Source of the DNA: Pseudoalteromonas haloplanktis ATCC 14393
GTDB lineage: Bacteria; Pseudomonadota; Gammaproteobacteria; Enterobacterales; Alteromonadaceae
NCBI RefSeq assembly: GCF_000238355.1
Contig: NZ_AHCA01000011.1
Span: 98,543-162,542 of the forward strand
Direction: 5' to 3'
Length of the DNA stretch: 64,000 nt
This document shows, one piece after another, positions 7,001 through 16,690 of the stretch. The notes under the pieces were generated by a model, which saw nothing but the letters and a program-made list of their open reading frames with translations, did no database searches and was not told the origin of the DNA. The translations under genes were made by a program, and so were the position numbers. Position 1 is the first letter of the stretch; each line of letters starts with the position of its first letter.

Positions 7001-7933
7001 TTAATCTTCACCATAGCCTAAGCTGCGTAATGCTCGCTCATCGTCAGCCCAGCCTGATTTAACCTTTACCCAGAGCTCTAAGAATACTTTGTTATCAAGC
7101 ATCTCTTCGAGATCTTTACGTGCTTCACGGCCTATCACTTTAAGCTTTTCGCCTTTATTACCTATTACCATGCGCTTTTGCGTTTCACGCTCAACTAAGA
7201 TCAAGCCATTGATGTGCCAAATACCATTGTCTTGCCACTTGAATTGCTCGATTTCAACAGTAACAGAATAAGGTAATTCTTCACCCATAAAGCGCATCAG
7301 TTTTTCACGAATAACTTCAGCCGCCATAAAACGCATTGAGCGGTCAGTGACATAATCTTCTGGGAAATAAAATTCACACGGTGGTAGGCGTTTAGTTACT
7401 TCATCTTTGATAAGGTTGATGTTCTTACCTTGTGTAGCCGACACAGGCATAATACCCACAAAGTCAAATTTTTCACCTAACCACTTCATATGTGGTAATA
7501 CTAAGTCACGATCTTTTACTTGATCAATTTTATTGATCACTAATAAAACGGGTTTACCATTTTGCTTAACTTTATTAAGCACCATTTCATCATCGGCATT
7601 CCAGTGAGTTCCCTCAACAACAAAAATAACCAACTCAACATCACCTAATGAACTCGATGCAGCACGGTTCATCAAACGGTTAATGGCACGCTTTTCTTCA
7701 ACATGCAGACCAGGCGTATCAACATACACCGCTTGGTGTTTGCCTTCGGTATGAATCCCCATAATACGGTGACGTGTGGTTTGTGGCTTACGCGAGGTAA
7801 TACTTACTTTTTGCTCAATAATTTCATTCAGCAAGGTCGATTTACCAACATTTGGGCGACCAACAATAGCGACCATGCCACAAAATGTATCAATATCACC
7901 GCTACGAGGTTGGATCAATGTATCAAGATTCAT
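7001..7933 (-). CDS. era: GTPase Era, 16S rRNA maturation factor
   Basis: 310 residues. The GTPase domain shows G1 G-R-P-N-V-G-K-S at about 25-32, G3 D-T-P-G-L near 72 and G4 N-K-I-D near 134. The C-terminal KH domain carries the conserved V-I-G-N-K-G-E-K-L-K loop. Era binds the 3' end of 16S rRNA during small-subunit assembly. It overlaps the end of rnc by 11 nt, so translation is probably coupled. The N-terminal extension before the G domain is slightly longer than in E. coli. Confidence 0.97.
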   Translation of the reverse strand: MNLDTLIQPRSGDIDTFCGMVAIVGRPNVGKSTLLNEIIEQKVSITSRKPQTTRHRIMGIHTEGKHQAVYVDTPGLHVEEKRAINRLMNRAASSSLGDVELVIFVVEGTHWNADDEMVLNKVKQNGKPVLLVINKIDQVKDRDLVLPHMKWLGEKFDFVGIMPVSATQGKNINLIKDEVTKRLPPCEFYFPEDYVTDRSMRFMAAEVIREKLMRFMGEELPYSVTVEIEQFKWQDNGIWHINGLILVERETQKRMVIGNKGEKLKVIGREARKDLEEMLDNKVFLELWVKVKSGWADDERALRSLGYGED

Positions 7934-8600
7934 TTTTAAGTATCTTCAATGCTTTTTCAGCGGCTTTTTGTTCAGCTTTACGACGAGAGCTACCCACTGA
8001 GATAATGCTATCCATACCTTCAACAATACATTCAACCGTGAACGTTTGATTGTGAGCCTGACCTTTTGTATCGACTACAGTATAGCCTGGCAAAGGTAAT
8101 TTGCGGGCTTGTAAGTATTCTTGTAATAAGGTTTTAGGATCTTTTTGATTTAAACCCGGTGAAATTGCATCTAAACGCGTTTCATACCAAGCTAAAATTA
8201 AATCACCACACACATCGATGCCGCTATCTAAAAAGACTGCACCTATGATTGCTTCAACAGCATCAGCTAAAGTTGACTCACGTCTAAAACCGCCGCTTTT
8301 AAGTTCACCAGGCCCTAAACGTAGGTAATCACCCAAACCAAACTCTAAACCAAACTCAGCTAGAGTTTGACCACGCACAAGCGTAGAGCGCATTCGACTC
8401 AAGTCACCTTCGCGTGCTTTAGGAAATTTGCTATATAAAGCATTAGCAATAACGAAACTTAAAATTGAATCACCTAAAAACTCTAAGCGCTCATTATGTT
8501 GGCCTTTATGGCTGCGATGGGTCATCGCCTGCTCAAGCAGCGCTTGCTCAGTAAAGGTATACCCTATTTTGCTATATAACTCTGTTACATTTTTTTTCAT
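7923..8600 (-). CDS. rnc: Ribonuclease III
   Basis: 225 residues: the RNase III signature E-R-L-E-F-L-G-D-S near residue 38, the second acidic cluster D-A-V-E-A-I-I-G-A-V-F near 113, and a C-terminal double-stranded RNA-binding domain (about 155-225) with R-R-K-A-E-Q-K-A-A-E. It cleaves double-stranded RNA in rRNA processing. It sits 2 bp after lepB and overlaps era. Confidence 0.97.
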   Translation of the reverse strand: MKKNVTELYSKIGYTFTEQALLEQAMTHRSHKGQHNERLEFLGDSILSFVIANALYSKFPKAREGDLSRMRSTLVRGQTLAEFGLEFGLGDYLRLGPGELKSGGFRRESTLADAVEAIIGAVFLDSGIDVCGDLILAWYETRLDAISPGLNQKDPKTLLQEYLQARKLPLPGYTVVDTKGQAHNQTFTVECIVEGMDSIISVGSSRRKAEQKAAEKALKILKNES

Positions 8601-8602
8601 TG

Positions 8603-9538
8603 TTACTGAATATTACCTAGGCGTTCAAAACGAACACCAGTTGGAACCCAGCTTGGTAAAATGTCATCTGGGCCATTTTCAAATTCAAAACTCATCCATA
8701 TAAAGACAGCTTTACCCACCAAGTTTTCTTTTGGCACAAAGCCCCATACGCGACTATCTTGGCTGTTATCGCGGTTGTCACCCATCATAAAGTAATGATC
8801 AGCCGGCACTACCCATTCGTCAGAACGTGTACCCGGTTGTTGATAGTAACGCCCTTTCATTTCCAGCGCTTCTGGGTTTATTAAAATATCATGTTTTAGC
8901 GTAGTTAAGTTCTCATTTAAACGCACTAAATCCATTGAACCTTGTTTAAATTCATCACGGTTTACGATTTCCATATCAATTTTATTAAATTCATTACACA
9001 GTAAATCACCTTGTTGTGCTTCTCCTTCTGCACAATTTGGTTGAATATATAAACGCTTGTCACGGTAAACAATTTTATCACCCGGTAGACCAATCGCACG
9101 CTTAATGTAATCGACTCGCTCATCTAAAGGGTATTTAAAAACCACAATATCCCCACGCTCAGGTTCCGCAACATCCACTAGTTGTGAACGCCACACAGGG
9201 TCTTTTATACCGTACGAATATTTTTGTACTAAAATAAAGTCACCCACCAACAGTGTTGGCATCATTGAACCTGATGGAATTTGAAACGGTTCAAATAAAA
9301 ACGATCTAAAGATAGTAATGGCCGCTATCATCGGGAAAATTGATTTTGCCGTTTCCGTAATTGTTGGTTCAGGGGCAATCAATGCAGCAGTTTCTTCATC
9401 TAGCTCGCCGCCAGCAGAACTCTGCGCCAGCGCCAAGCGTTGCTGTCTTTTTGGTGCAAACACAAAGTGGTCAATTAACCAAATTAAGCCTGATCCCAGT
9501 GTCAGCAACACTAAAAATATTGAAAAATAACCTGCCAT
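8603..9538 (-). CDS. lepB: Signal peptidase I
   Basis: 311 residues with one helix at the N terminus (3-25), a basic/acidic cytoplasmic loop and a second helix near 66-82, then the periplasmic catalytic domain. The Ser-Lys dyad is visible: Ser91 in P-S-G-S-M-M-P-T and Lys146 in Y-I-K-R-A-I-G-L-P-G-D, the same positions as in E. coli. The conserved G-D-N-R-D-N-S-x-D-S-R box is near the C terminus. It removes signal peptides from exported proteins and sits between lepA and rnc. Confidence 0.97.
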   Translation of the reverse strand: MAGYFSIFLVLLTLGSGLIWLIDHFVFAPKRQQRLALAQSSAGGELDEETAALIAPEPTITETAKSIFPMIAAITIFRSFLFEPFQIPSGSMMPTLLVGDFILVQKYSYGIKDPVWRSQLVDVAEPERGDIVVFKYPLDERVDYIKRAIGLPGDKIVYRDKRLYIQPNCAEGEAQQGDLLCNEFNKIDMEIVNRDEFKQGSMDLVRLNENLTTLKHDILINPEALEMKGRYYQQPGTRSDEWVVPADHYFMMGDNRDNSQDSRVWGFVPKENLVGKAVFIWMSFEFENGPDDILPSWVPTGVRFERLGNIQ

Positions 9539-9577
9539 TCATTACATCCTTAATCTTACGTAATTAGATTACGAAAT

Positions 9578-11365
9578 TTATTTACCAACTTTAAGAATTG
9601 CTAAAAATGCTTCTTGAGGCACTTCAACGTTTCCGAGTTGTTTCATTCGTTTTTTACCATCTTTTTGCTTTTGTAGAAGCTTTTTCTTACGACTTACATC
9701 TCCACCATAACACTTTGCAATTACATTTTTACGTAATTGTTTTACGGTTGTACGAGCAATAACATGTTGACCAATTGCAGCTTGGATCGCAATATCAAAC
9801 ATTTGACGTGGGATTAAGTCCTTTAATGCATCCGCTAACTGACGACCACGTGACTGCGCACTGTCTCTATGTACAATAATAGCAAGTGCATCAACCCGCT
9901 CACCATTAATTAAGATATCAACTCGCACCATATCTGAGGTTTGGAAGTACTTAAAGTTATAATCAAGTGAAGCAAAACCACGACTCGTTGATTTTAACTT
10001 ATCAAAAAAGTCCATTACCACTTCAGCCATCGGCAGTTCGTACGTAACAGCAACTTGTTTACCGTGGTAACTCATTTTCGTTTGCATACCGCGTTTTTCG
10101 ATACACAATGTAATCACGCTGCCTAAATACTCTTGCGGTACAAGAATATTTGCCTCAACCATTGGCTCACGAATTTCTAAAATATCATTTACTGCTGGTA
10201 AATCAGACGGATTATCAATCTGAATAGTACCAGCCTTAGTAACTACTTCATAGATTACCGTTGGTGCGGTAGTGATTAGATCGATATCATATTCACGCTC
10301 TAAACGCTCTTGAATGATTTCCATGTGAAGCATGCCTAAGAAGCCGCAGCGGAAACCAAAACCGAGTGCCGTTGAGTTTTCAGGCTCAAAGAATAACGAC
10401 GCATCGTTTAAACTTAATTTGTTTAGTGCATCACGAAAAGATTCATACTCATCAGAAGCAATCGGGAACATACCGGCATAAACCTGAGGTTTAATTTTTT
10501 GGAACCCTGGTAAACGCTGCGGCGCCGCATTTTTTTGATGAGTAATAGTATCCCCCACCGGCGCACCATGAATTTCTTTAATACCCGCAATCACAAAACC
10601 CACTTCACCTGTTTTTAAAATGCCAGTATTTGTTTGTTTTGGTGTGAAAATACCAACTTGATCAGCGGTATGAATATGCTCGTTCGACATGATTTTTATT
10701 TTATCGCCCGTACGTAGTTCACCGTGCTTAATACGCACAAGAGATACTACACCTTGATACGGGTCAAACCATGAATCAATAATCAATGCTTGAAGCGGTT
10801 CGTCTTTTTCACCAACCGGTGGCGGGATGTCTTTAACAATCATCTCTAGCACTTCGGCAATACCAACCCCTGTTTTGGCACTACATTGCACAGCATCTAG
10901 AGCATCAATACCAATAATATCTTCAATTTCTTCAGCTACACGAAGCGGATCCGCTTGCGGTAAATCGATTTTATTCAGTACCGGAATAACTTCTAAATCC
11001 ATTTCAATTGCGGTATAGCAGTTTGCAAGTGTTTGCGCTTCCACGCCTTGCCCAGCATCAACAACTAACAATGCACCTTCACAAGCTGCCAGTGAACGCG
11101 ATACTTCATATGTAAAGTCAACGTGTCCCGGGGTATCGATAAAGTTTAGTTGATAAGTTTCGCCATCATTGGCTTTATAATTTAGTGTTACACTTTGCGC
11201 TTTAATGGTGATCCCACGCTCGCGCTCAATGTCCATTGAATCCAATACTTGTTTTTGCATTTCACGGTCAGTTAAACCACCACAAACTTGGATCAAACGA
11301 TCAGAAAGGGTCGATTTACCGTGGTCAATATGGGCGATGATCGAAAAATTACGGATATGCTTCAT
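9578..11365 (-). CDS. lepA: Elongation factor 4 (LepA), ribosomal back-translocase GTPase
   Basis: 595 residues, close to the usual 599. G1 A-H-I-D-H-G-K-S-T is at 11-19, the effector region E-R-E-R-G-I-T-I-K-A near 48, D-T-P-G-H near 77 and N-K-I-D near 131. The C-terminal EF4-specific domain ends in the basic K-K-L-L-Q-K-Q-K-D-G-K-K-R. It acts on stalled or misassembled ribosomes. It lies 39 bp before lepB, as in E. coli. Confidence 0.97.
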   Translation of the reverse strand: MKHIRNFSIIAHIDHGKSTLSDRLIQVCGGLTDREMQKQVLDSMDIERERGITIKAQSVTLNYKANDGETYQLNFIDTPGHVDFTYEVSRSLAACEGALLVVDAGQGVEAQTLANCYTAIEMDLEVIPVLNKIDLPQADPLRVAEEIEDIIGIDALDAVQCSAKTGVGIAEVLEMIVKDIPPPVGEKDEPLQALIIDSWFDPYQGVVSLVRIKHGELRTGDKIKIMSNEHIHTADQVGIFTPKQTNTGILKTGEVGFVIAGIKEIHGAPVGDTITHQKNAAPQRLPGFQKIKPQVYAGMFPIASDEYESFRDALNKLSLNDASLFFEPENSTALGFGFRCGFLGMLHMEIIQERLEREYDIDLITTAPTVIYEVVTKAGTIQIDNPSDLPAVNDILEIREPMVEANILVPQEYLGSVITLCIEKRGMQTKMSYHGKQVAVTYELPMAEVVMDFFDKLKSTSRGFASLDYNFKYFQTSDMVRVDILINGERVDALAIIVHRDSAQSRGRQLADALKDLIPRQMFDIAIQAAIGQHVIARTTVKQLRKNVIAKCYGGDVSRKKKLLQKQKDGKKRMKQLGNVEVPQEAFLAILKVGK

Positions 11366-11434
11366 AAACTGGATTCTAAACTTCTATTTTAATGGATTGA
11401 GTGTATAAAGCCGCAATTTTACATTCAATTGGCC

Positions 11435-11884
11435 TTAATCACCATCTATTTGAGTTAAAGGAAGACTAATTGGGTGAATTTTTATTACTTTTATATCATG
11501 CCTGAGGCTCTTAACTCGGCTTTTAGCAATAGCAAAACCAGTAAAACCACCGCCTATAGCGGCAATGATTTGTAGCCACTCTGGTGCAGAAAAAACCCCA
11601 GCCGCCGTTAACGCAAAACCTAAACTTAACACTAGAGGTAACATATACACAACCAAAGCATGCTTTACCATGTGGCTATCATCTAATGCTAAGGTCACTC
11701 TTTGCCCTACAACCACAGGCACAGAAAATTGATAAGGGAAGGTTTTTTTAGCCGTGCCGAATAGCTTACTGAAAACTTGTGAGCCGCACCGGCCATTACA
11801 ACCAGCACATGCTTGTTTTTGTTGGGCTTCTAAATGCGCAGTGGTGCCTTTAATCGACACCACCGTAAGAGTTTGTTCTATCAT
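11435..11884 (-). CDS. rseC: RseC/MucC-type envelope stress regulator
   Basis: 149 residues with an N-terminal cytoplasmic part containing the cysteine cluster C-A-G-C-N-G-R-C-G at about 26-34, then two membrane helices near 75-93 and 97-115. This matches RseC, which modulates the sigma-E circuit and in relatives also affects SoxR reduction. It is the last gene of rpoE-rseA-rseB-rseC, with 12 bp to rseB and 69 bp to lepA. Confidence 0.93.
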   Translation of the reverse strand: MIEQTLTVVSIKGTTAHLEAQQKQACAGCNGRCGSQVFSKLFGTAKKTFPYQFSVPVVVGQRVTLALDDSHMVKHALVVYMLPLVLSLGFALTAAGVFSAPEWLQIIAAIGGGFTGFAIAKSRVKSLRHDIKVIKIHPISLPLTQIDGD

Positions 11885-11896
11885 TATCTGCTTATT

Positions 11897-12853
11897 TTAC
11901 AAAGGTCTTGCAACCGACTCAGCAATCGCCTTAGCTGTTGTTGCAGGTATATTCCCCACTACAGACACATCAAAACTGCCACTATTATGCACATAGACAG
12001 TTGTTGCACCAGATGACAAAGCACCACTTGGTCTGCGCCCTGGTAATGGCCGTTGTACAAACACCGAGACTTCTACAAAGCCATCTGAATAAAGGTAGTA
12101 GTCGGTCAACTCATTGTTTAAATCCAGTTTATGGCGATCTGATTTTAATAAACTAAATCCATCAGGTAACCAGCCAATTTGCCAATTGCTACTACTTGTA
12201 TTGATGTCACTTTGAGATGTTGCCGTCGCAGGCAATGGGGTTGGAAATTCACGGCTTAGCATTTCCAGCAGTAGTGCAGCTGGCTCTTCTGTTACACTTA
12301 TGTGGGTTAATTGTAACTGCTCCAACATCTCACCCGCTTGATTCACGTAGGCTGATTTAAGTAACAATGATGATTCAGCATCTAGCCACAGCCAGTAATT
12401 AAACTTGTGCTCATCTTTTGATTCGATACGAACAAGCTGAGCTGCTCGCCCTGCTATGCGACCTTTACCGCCTAGCACAAAATCATAATGCTGGCTTAAA
12501 CGTTCAATATCTTTAAACAACACTTCTGGGATGGGACCCGCTATAGAATCGGTATCAATTGAGTAAGGCTCTGATTGTGGTTCGAAATAAGTAACTTGAC
12601 TATCGATACGCACCATTTCCAGGCCGGCACCATTGAGCAAACTTAAATGCTCAAGTTCGGTGTCACCTTGCTTTGCATGTAACCAGCGGTATGGTTCCAT
12701 TGATTTACCTTTAACGACCACAAAGGACGCGTCAAAGTTGCGGTTATGTACAGCGTCAGCCATTTTCAACAATAGCTGTTTTGCGGGGTTTTCGTCGTTA
12801 GCGAAGGCAGGGGCCATAAGCGCTAACGACAAAATAAAAGTGATTACTTTCAT
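11897..12853 (-). CDS. rseB: Periplasmic sigma-E regulator RseB/MucB
   Basis: 318 residues with a cleavable signal peptide (about 1-18, ending A-F-A). The mature protein has the MucB/RseB layout: a large N-terminal LolA-like domain (Y-R-W-L-H-A-K-Q-G-D ... W-L-W-L-D) and a smaller C-terminal domain beginning near residue 215. RseB protects RseA from DegS and senses mislocalised lipopolysaccharide in relatives. It is 4 bp after rseA. Confidence 0.94.
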   Translation of the reverse strand: MKVITFILSLALMAPAFANDENPAKQLLLKMADAVHNRNFDASFVVVKGKSMEPYRWLHAKQGDTELEHLSLLNGAGLEMVRIDSQVTYFEPQSEPYSIDTDSIAGPIPEVLFKDIERLSQHYDFVLGGKGRIAGRAAQLVRIESKDEHKFNYWLWLDAESSLLLKSAYVNQAGEMLEQLQLTHISVTEEPAALLLEMLSREFPTPLPATATSQSDINTSSSNWQIGWLPDGFSLLKSDRHKLDLNNELTDYYLYSDGFVEVSVFVQRPLPGRRPSGALSSGATTVYVHNSGSFDVSVVGNIPATTAKAIAESVARPL

Positions 12854-12857
12854 TTAA

Positions 12858-13469
12858 TTAGTTTTTTTCCTCTTCGGCTTGCGCCTCAGTGTGAGCTTTT
12901 TCTAATGAATATGCAACACGTGCTTGGCGTTGGTGTTCTAAAACTAACGCGCCAATTCGTTGTTGTTGTAACTCACGTAAACCTTGTTCAGCATTTTGTA
13001 ATGCAGGTTCTGATGAGTAACTAACAGGTGAAGCCATGCCTGTTACAGGTGTTGTTTGTAACATTGGAATTTCATTAGTTGGTGAGTTTTCACCTTGCGG
13101 CAAGGTTTGAATACCCACGATTGCAAACATAGCGACACTGGCTGCAATCGCCAGCTGCGCAACTGGTTTACGCCAGTTAAATGCCACAACATTATCAGTG
13201 CCCGTTGCCACAGTAACTGCTGATTGAGACTCTTTTTGAGTAAAGTCAGCATAAACAGGCTCACTTTCCAGCGCTTTTGCCACGCTATCACTAATATCAA
13301 AGACGAAGGCATCCTCAGACTCAGCACGCATTACATCACCGATTAGCGCATAACGTCCTAAGGTAGCTGCATCTTGCGGTGCAATGACCTCATCAGTTAA
13401 TGATTGTTCGCCGTCAAGTAACGCGGATAAATGCTGATCATCCAACTTGTTAACGTGTGCTTTTGTCAT
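12858..13469 (-). CDS. rseA: Anti-sigma-E factor RseA
   Basis: 203 residues. The N-terminal cytoplasmic domain (L-D-D-Q-H-L-S-A-L-L-D-G-E near 8-20, then R-Y-A-L-I-G-D-V-M-R) is the anti-sigma fold; a single membrane helix follows at about 103-121; the periplasmic tail is Gln/Glu-rich and would bind RseB. Regulated proteolysis of RseA releases RpoE. It begins 1 bp after the rpoE stop. Confidence 0.94.
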   Translation of the reverse strand: MTKAHVNKLDDQHLSALLDGEQSLTDEVIAPQDAATLGRYALIGDVMRAESEDAFVFDISDSVAKALESEPVYADFTQKESQSAVTVATGTDNVVAFNWRKPVAQLAIAASVAMFAIVGIQTLPQGENSPTNEIPMLQTTPVTGMASPVSYSSEPALQNAEQGLRELQQQRIGALVLEHQRQARVAYSLEKAHTEAQAEEEKN

Positions 13470-13470
13470 A

Positions 13471-14052
13471 TTAAGACTCGCCTATTAATGGGTTTAATTT
13501 GTTATCAATTGCTTCACGGGCACGGAAAATACGCGAACGCACCGTCCCGACTGGGCAATCCATCACTACGGCTATTTCTTCATAGCTCATCCCTTCAATT
13601 TCTCGTAGGGTGATCGCAGTTTTAAGATCTTCAGGCAAACTATCAATAGTGTTAAAAATCACTGCGCGAACTTCTTCGCTTAATAACACGTTCTCAGGTG
13701 ATGCATTTGAACGCATTGCATCCGCACCATCATAAAATTCGGCATCGTCAGCATCGATATCATTTGCTGGCGGTTTACGCCCCTGAGCCACTAAGTAATT
13801 TTTAGCACAATTAACGGCGATACGGTATAACCAAGTATAAAAGGCACTGTCACCTCTAAAGTTTGGAAGTGCACGGTACGCTTTAATAAAAGCTTCTTGA
13901 GCAACATCAGCAATATCACCTTGATTTGAAACATAACGAGAAATCAAACTGGCTATTTTATTCTGATACTTCTTTACTAAAAGATTGAAGGCATTTTTAT
14001 CGCCTTGCTGGACCCTTTTTACTAGCGCTAAATCCAAATCCTGCTCGCTCAT
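13471..14052 (-). CDS. rpoE: RNA polymerase sigma-E factor
   Basis: 193 residues, typical for RpoE/AlgU. Region 2 includes D-V-A-Q-E-A-F-I-K-A-Y-R-A-L and F-Y-T-W-L-Y-R-I-A-V-N; region 4 includes L-R-E-I-E-G-M-S-Y-E-E-I-A and G-T-V-R-S-R-I-F-R-A-R. It drives the envelope stress regulon and its own operon. It is the first gene of the run to pdxJ and is divergent from nadB, as in E. coli. Confidence 0.97.
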   Translation of the reverse strand: MSEQDLDLALVKRVQQGDKNAFNLLVKKYQNKIASLISRYVSNQGDIADVAQEAFIKAYRALPNFRGDSAFYTWLYRIAVNCAKNYLVAQGRKPPANDIDADDAEFYDGADAMRSNASPENVLLSEEVRAVIFNTIDSLPEDLKTAITLREIEGMSYEEIAVVMDCPVGTVRSRIFRAREAIDNKLNPLIGES

Positions 14053-14118
14053 TCGAGCCGGTACTCCTCTGTCTGATTATTGCTTGTCATTCATATCCTG
14101 CCATTGTTTACGAATACT

Positions 14119-14144
14119 CTGACTAGCGAATGAATGAAAAGTTC
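14119..14144 (-). promoter_or_regulatory. Sigma-E-type promoter of rpoE
   Basis: On the minus strand, GAACTT (14139-14144) is followed after 15-16 nt by GTCAGA (TCAGA at 14119-14123). This resembles the sigma-E consensus GGAACTT-N15/16-GTCTGA. It lies about 70-90 bp upstream of the rpoE start, where autoregulation is expected from E. coli. Confidence 0.65.
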
Positions 14145-14311
14145 TGTTTAATATTATTTTTTTATAGAATAGACCATAAATTAACTCGCGAACGATGAAA
14201 ATCACTAATAGTGTCGCGCCAAATATGATACATATACGCCTATCATAATATTATTTGCTCATTGCTATTTATAAGCGAGTAGTGGGCATTGTAACCGCAA
14301 AGAACACGGAC

Positions 14312-15937
14312 ATGAACCAAAATAAACACCACATCGCTGATGTCGCTATTATTGGTAGCGGCGCTGCCGGCCTTTCATTAGCACTTTCTTTAGCTAATCA
14401 TTGTAACGTTACCGTGATCAGCAAAGGTGAATTAACGGAAGGTTCTACCCTTTATGCGCAAGGTGGTATTGCCGCCGTGTTCGATAAAAAGAATGACAGC
14501 ATTGAATCACATGTGCAAGATACTTTAGACGCTGGCGGTGGTTTGTGTGATCGCGATGCCGTTCATTATACAGCAAGTAATGCTCCAAACTGTTTGCAAT
14601 GGCTAATTGAGCAAGGCGTGCCTTTTGATATGGAATTTGATAGCAAAGGCAAAGAGCGCTTTCACTTAACTCGTGAAGGTGGTCACAGCCACCGTCGTAT
14701 TTTACATGCTGCCGATGCAACAGGCCGTGCAGTACAAACAACCTTGATCAGCCAAGTTCAAGCACATGCCAATATCACTTTGCTTGAGCAATATAATGCG
14801 ATCGATTTGATTGGCGATAAAAAACTAGCGCAAACTGGTAAGCATATTCATGGTATCTATATGTGGAACCGGTGTGCTAAACGTGTCGAGACTATTTCAG
14901 CTAAGTTTTTTGCACTGGCGACTGGTGGTGCCAGTAAAGTATATTTATATACCTCAAACCCAGATGTATCCAGTGGTGATGGCATAGCCATGGCTTGGCG
15001 GGCAGGCTGTCGAGTTGCTAATATGGAATTTAATCAATTTCACCCGACCAGTTTGTATCACCCTGAATTACAAAATTTCTTAATCACTGAAGCTATGCGT
15101 GGCGAAGGGGCATATTTAAAGCGTCCTGATGGGACACGCTTTATGAAAGACTTTGATGAACGAGAAGAACTTGCCCCGCGAGATATTGTAGCGCGTGCTA
15201 TCGACTTTGAAATGAAACGTTTAGGCGCTAATTGTGTCTATCTAGACATCAGCCATAAAGATAAAGATTTTATTATTGAGCACTTCCCAACCATTTATGC
15301 AAAATGTTTAAGTGTAGGCCTTGATATTACAAAAGAGCCTATTCCTGTGGTGCCTGCGGCGCACTATACCTGTGGTGGGGTGATGACGGACTTTAATGGC
15401 AAAACTGATTTAGATAATCTATATGCAATTGGTGAAGTTGCTTATACTGGTCTGCATGGCGCTAATCGTATGGCCAGTAACTCTTTATTAGAATGTATTG
15501 TATTTGCCCATGCTGCAGCTAAAGATATTTTAGCAAAAATACAGCACAGCCCGGCACTCAAAGAGTTGCCTGTATGGGATGAAAGTCGCGTGACTAACTC
15601 AGACGAAGAAGTAGTGATCACCCATAACTGGCATGAGTTACGCTTATTTATGTGGGATTATGTCGGAATTGTCCGTTCAACTAAACGCTTAGAGCGCGCC
15701 CTACACCGTGTTGAATTATTACAGCAAGAAATCCGTGATTACTATGCAAACTTCCGTGTCTCAAATAACTTACTTGAGCTACGTAATTTAGTACAGGTCG
15801 CGGAGCTTATCATTCGTAGTGCGATGGAACGTAAAGAAAGCCGCGGTTTACATTACACCATTGACTATCCGCAATTAAATGACAACCCAACCCCCACTAT
15901 TTTGACTCCCCACACTCACGACGAGCAGCCAAAGTAG
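14312..15937 (+). CDS. nadB: L-aspartate oxidase
   Basis: 541 residues from the ATG at 14312, almost exactly the E. coli length. An in-frame TTG at 14255 would add 19 residues that do not look like the family and is rejected as the start. The N terminus has the FAD-binding I-I-G-S-G-A-A-G-L-S-L-A; later come T-R-E-G-G-H-S-H-R-R, G-G-A-S-K-V-Y and H-G-A-N-R-M-A-S-N-S-L-L-E. It oxidises aspartate to iminoaspartate in NAD synthesis. Its 3' end overlaps the convergent YgfX-like gene by 41 bp. No nadA is adjacent. Confidence 0.95.
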   Translation: MNQNKHHIADVAIIGSGAAGLSLALSLANHCNVTVISKGELTEGSTLYAQGGIAAVFDKKNDSIESHVQDTLDAGGGLCDRDAVHYTASNAPNCLQWLIEQGVPFDMEFDSKGKERFHLTREGGHSHRRILHAADATGRAVQTTLISQVQAHANITLLEQYNAIDLIGDKKLAQTGKHIHGIYMWNRCAKRVETISAKFFALATGGASKVYLYTSNPDVSSGDGIAMAWRAGCRVANMEFNQFHPTSLYHPELQNFLITEAMRGEGAYLKRPDGTRFMKDFDEREELAPRDIVARAIDFEMKRLGANCVYLDISHKDKDFIIEHFPTIYAKCLSVGLDITKEPIPVVPAAHYTCGGVMTDFNGKTDLDNLYAIGEVAYTGLHGANRMASNSLLECIVFAHAAAKDILAKIQHSPALKELPVWDESRVTNSDEEVVITHNWHELRLFMWDYVGIVRSTKRLERALHRVELLQQEIRDYYANFRVSNNLLELRNLVQVAELIIRSAMERKESRGLHYTIDYPQLNDNPTPTILTPHTHDEQPK

Positions 15938-16316
15938 CGCGTTTTAATCGAACAAAACTTTGTTTATCCACCCCACTGGCGTTAATTATTAGCCAGTGGG
16001 AGCTTGTAAAGCCCTCAATATAGAGCCATACACTGCGCTGATAAGCGCGGCTTTTGTTACTGATATGACCATTTATCTTAATGGTGTCGTTTTCAAAACG
16101 ACACTGTTCAGAATCGAGTATAAACACGCCGTGTTCAGGGTGAGATTTGCTATACCATTGCCAACTAATAAAGCCGCAAATCGCGCAACAAATCACACAA
16201 ACTATTTGCGCATAGATAGTCGTTAAAAATAAGCTATAACATATTGCAAACAAGCTAAAATAGACCACAAAAGGCTTGTGGTCCGCTAGATTGTTTTCAA
16301 TGATAAACCTATACAC
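15897..16316 (-). CDS. YgfX/CptA-like membrane protein
   Basis: A 139-residue protein with two close membrane helices (about 18-35 and 36-52), a soluble C-terminal half and the ending D-K-Q-S-F-V-R-L-K-R-A, the pattern of YgfX-type proteins. It overlaps the end of sdhE by 8 nt, and ygfX-sdhE is the standard pair. E. coli YgfX (CptA) has been reported as a toxin acting on the cytoskeleton, but the pairing with the flavinylation factor SdhE may matter more. Similarity in this family is weak, so confidence is moderate. Confidence 0.68.
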   Translation of the reverse strand: MYRFIIENNLADHKPFVVYFSLFAICYSLFLTTIYAQIVCVICCAICGFISWQWYSKSHPEHGVFILDSEQCRFENDTIKINGHISNKSRAYQRSVWLYIEGFTSSHWLIINASGVDKQSFVRLKRATLAARRECGESK

Positions 16317-16560
16317 GAACTCGGTCTAAGATCAGTTGCACCATTTGCTTAAGCTCAGGATCTTTACATTCTTGATGCCCCATAAACCATGCAAATAGGT
16401 CCGGATCATCCGCTTCTAACAAACGTTGCAGTACTGCTTGCTGCTGTGCTGATAACGAATCAAATGCCTCATCTACAAATGGCATAAATAACACGTCTAG
16501 TTCTAACATGCCGCGACGACAAGCCCAGCGAATACGCGCTTTATTGTGAATTTCAGTCAT
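16309..16560 (-). CDS. sdhE: FAD assembly factor SdhE (CptB/YgfY)
   Basis: 83 residues with the diagnostic R-G-M-L-E-L-D motif at 16-22, in which the R-G-x-x-E part is needed for covalent flavin attachment to SdhA in the family. The C-terminal part (D-D-P-D-L-F-A-W-F-M-G) also matches. It is divergent from ygfZ and overlaps the YgfX-like gene by 8 nt, as in E. coli. Confidence 0.94.
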   Translation of the reverse strand: MTEIHNKARIRWACRRGMLELDVLFMPFVDEAFDSLSAQQQAVLQRLLEADDPDLFAWFMGHQECKDPELKQMVQLILDRVRV

Positions 16561-16690
16561 TTTCTACCTCGAACTTAGTTGCTGTGCAGTTTAACAAATT
16601 GCACCTGAATAAACAGCTATTTATGCACCTATACCAGCAGCGCTAACTACGTTATTATATGTGCCTACATTTCTTGTCACGCAGGTTTTT

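Noticed and set aside
14255..14311. Upstream TTG start for nadB
   Set aside because: The added 19 residues do not match the family; ATG 14312 gives the usual length and N terminus.
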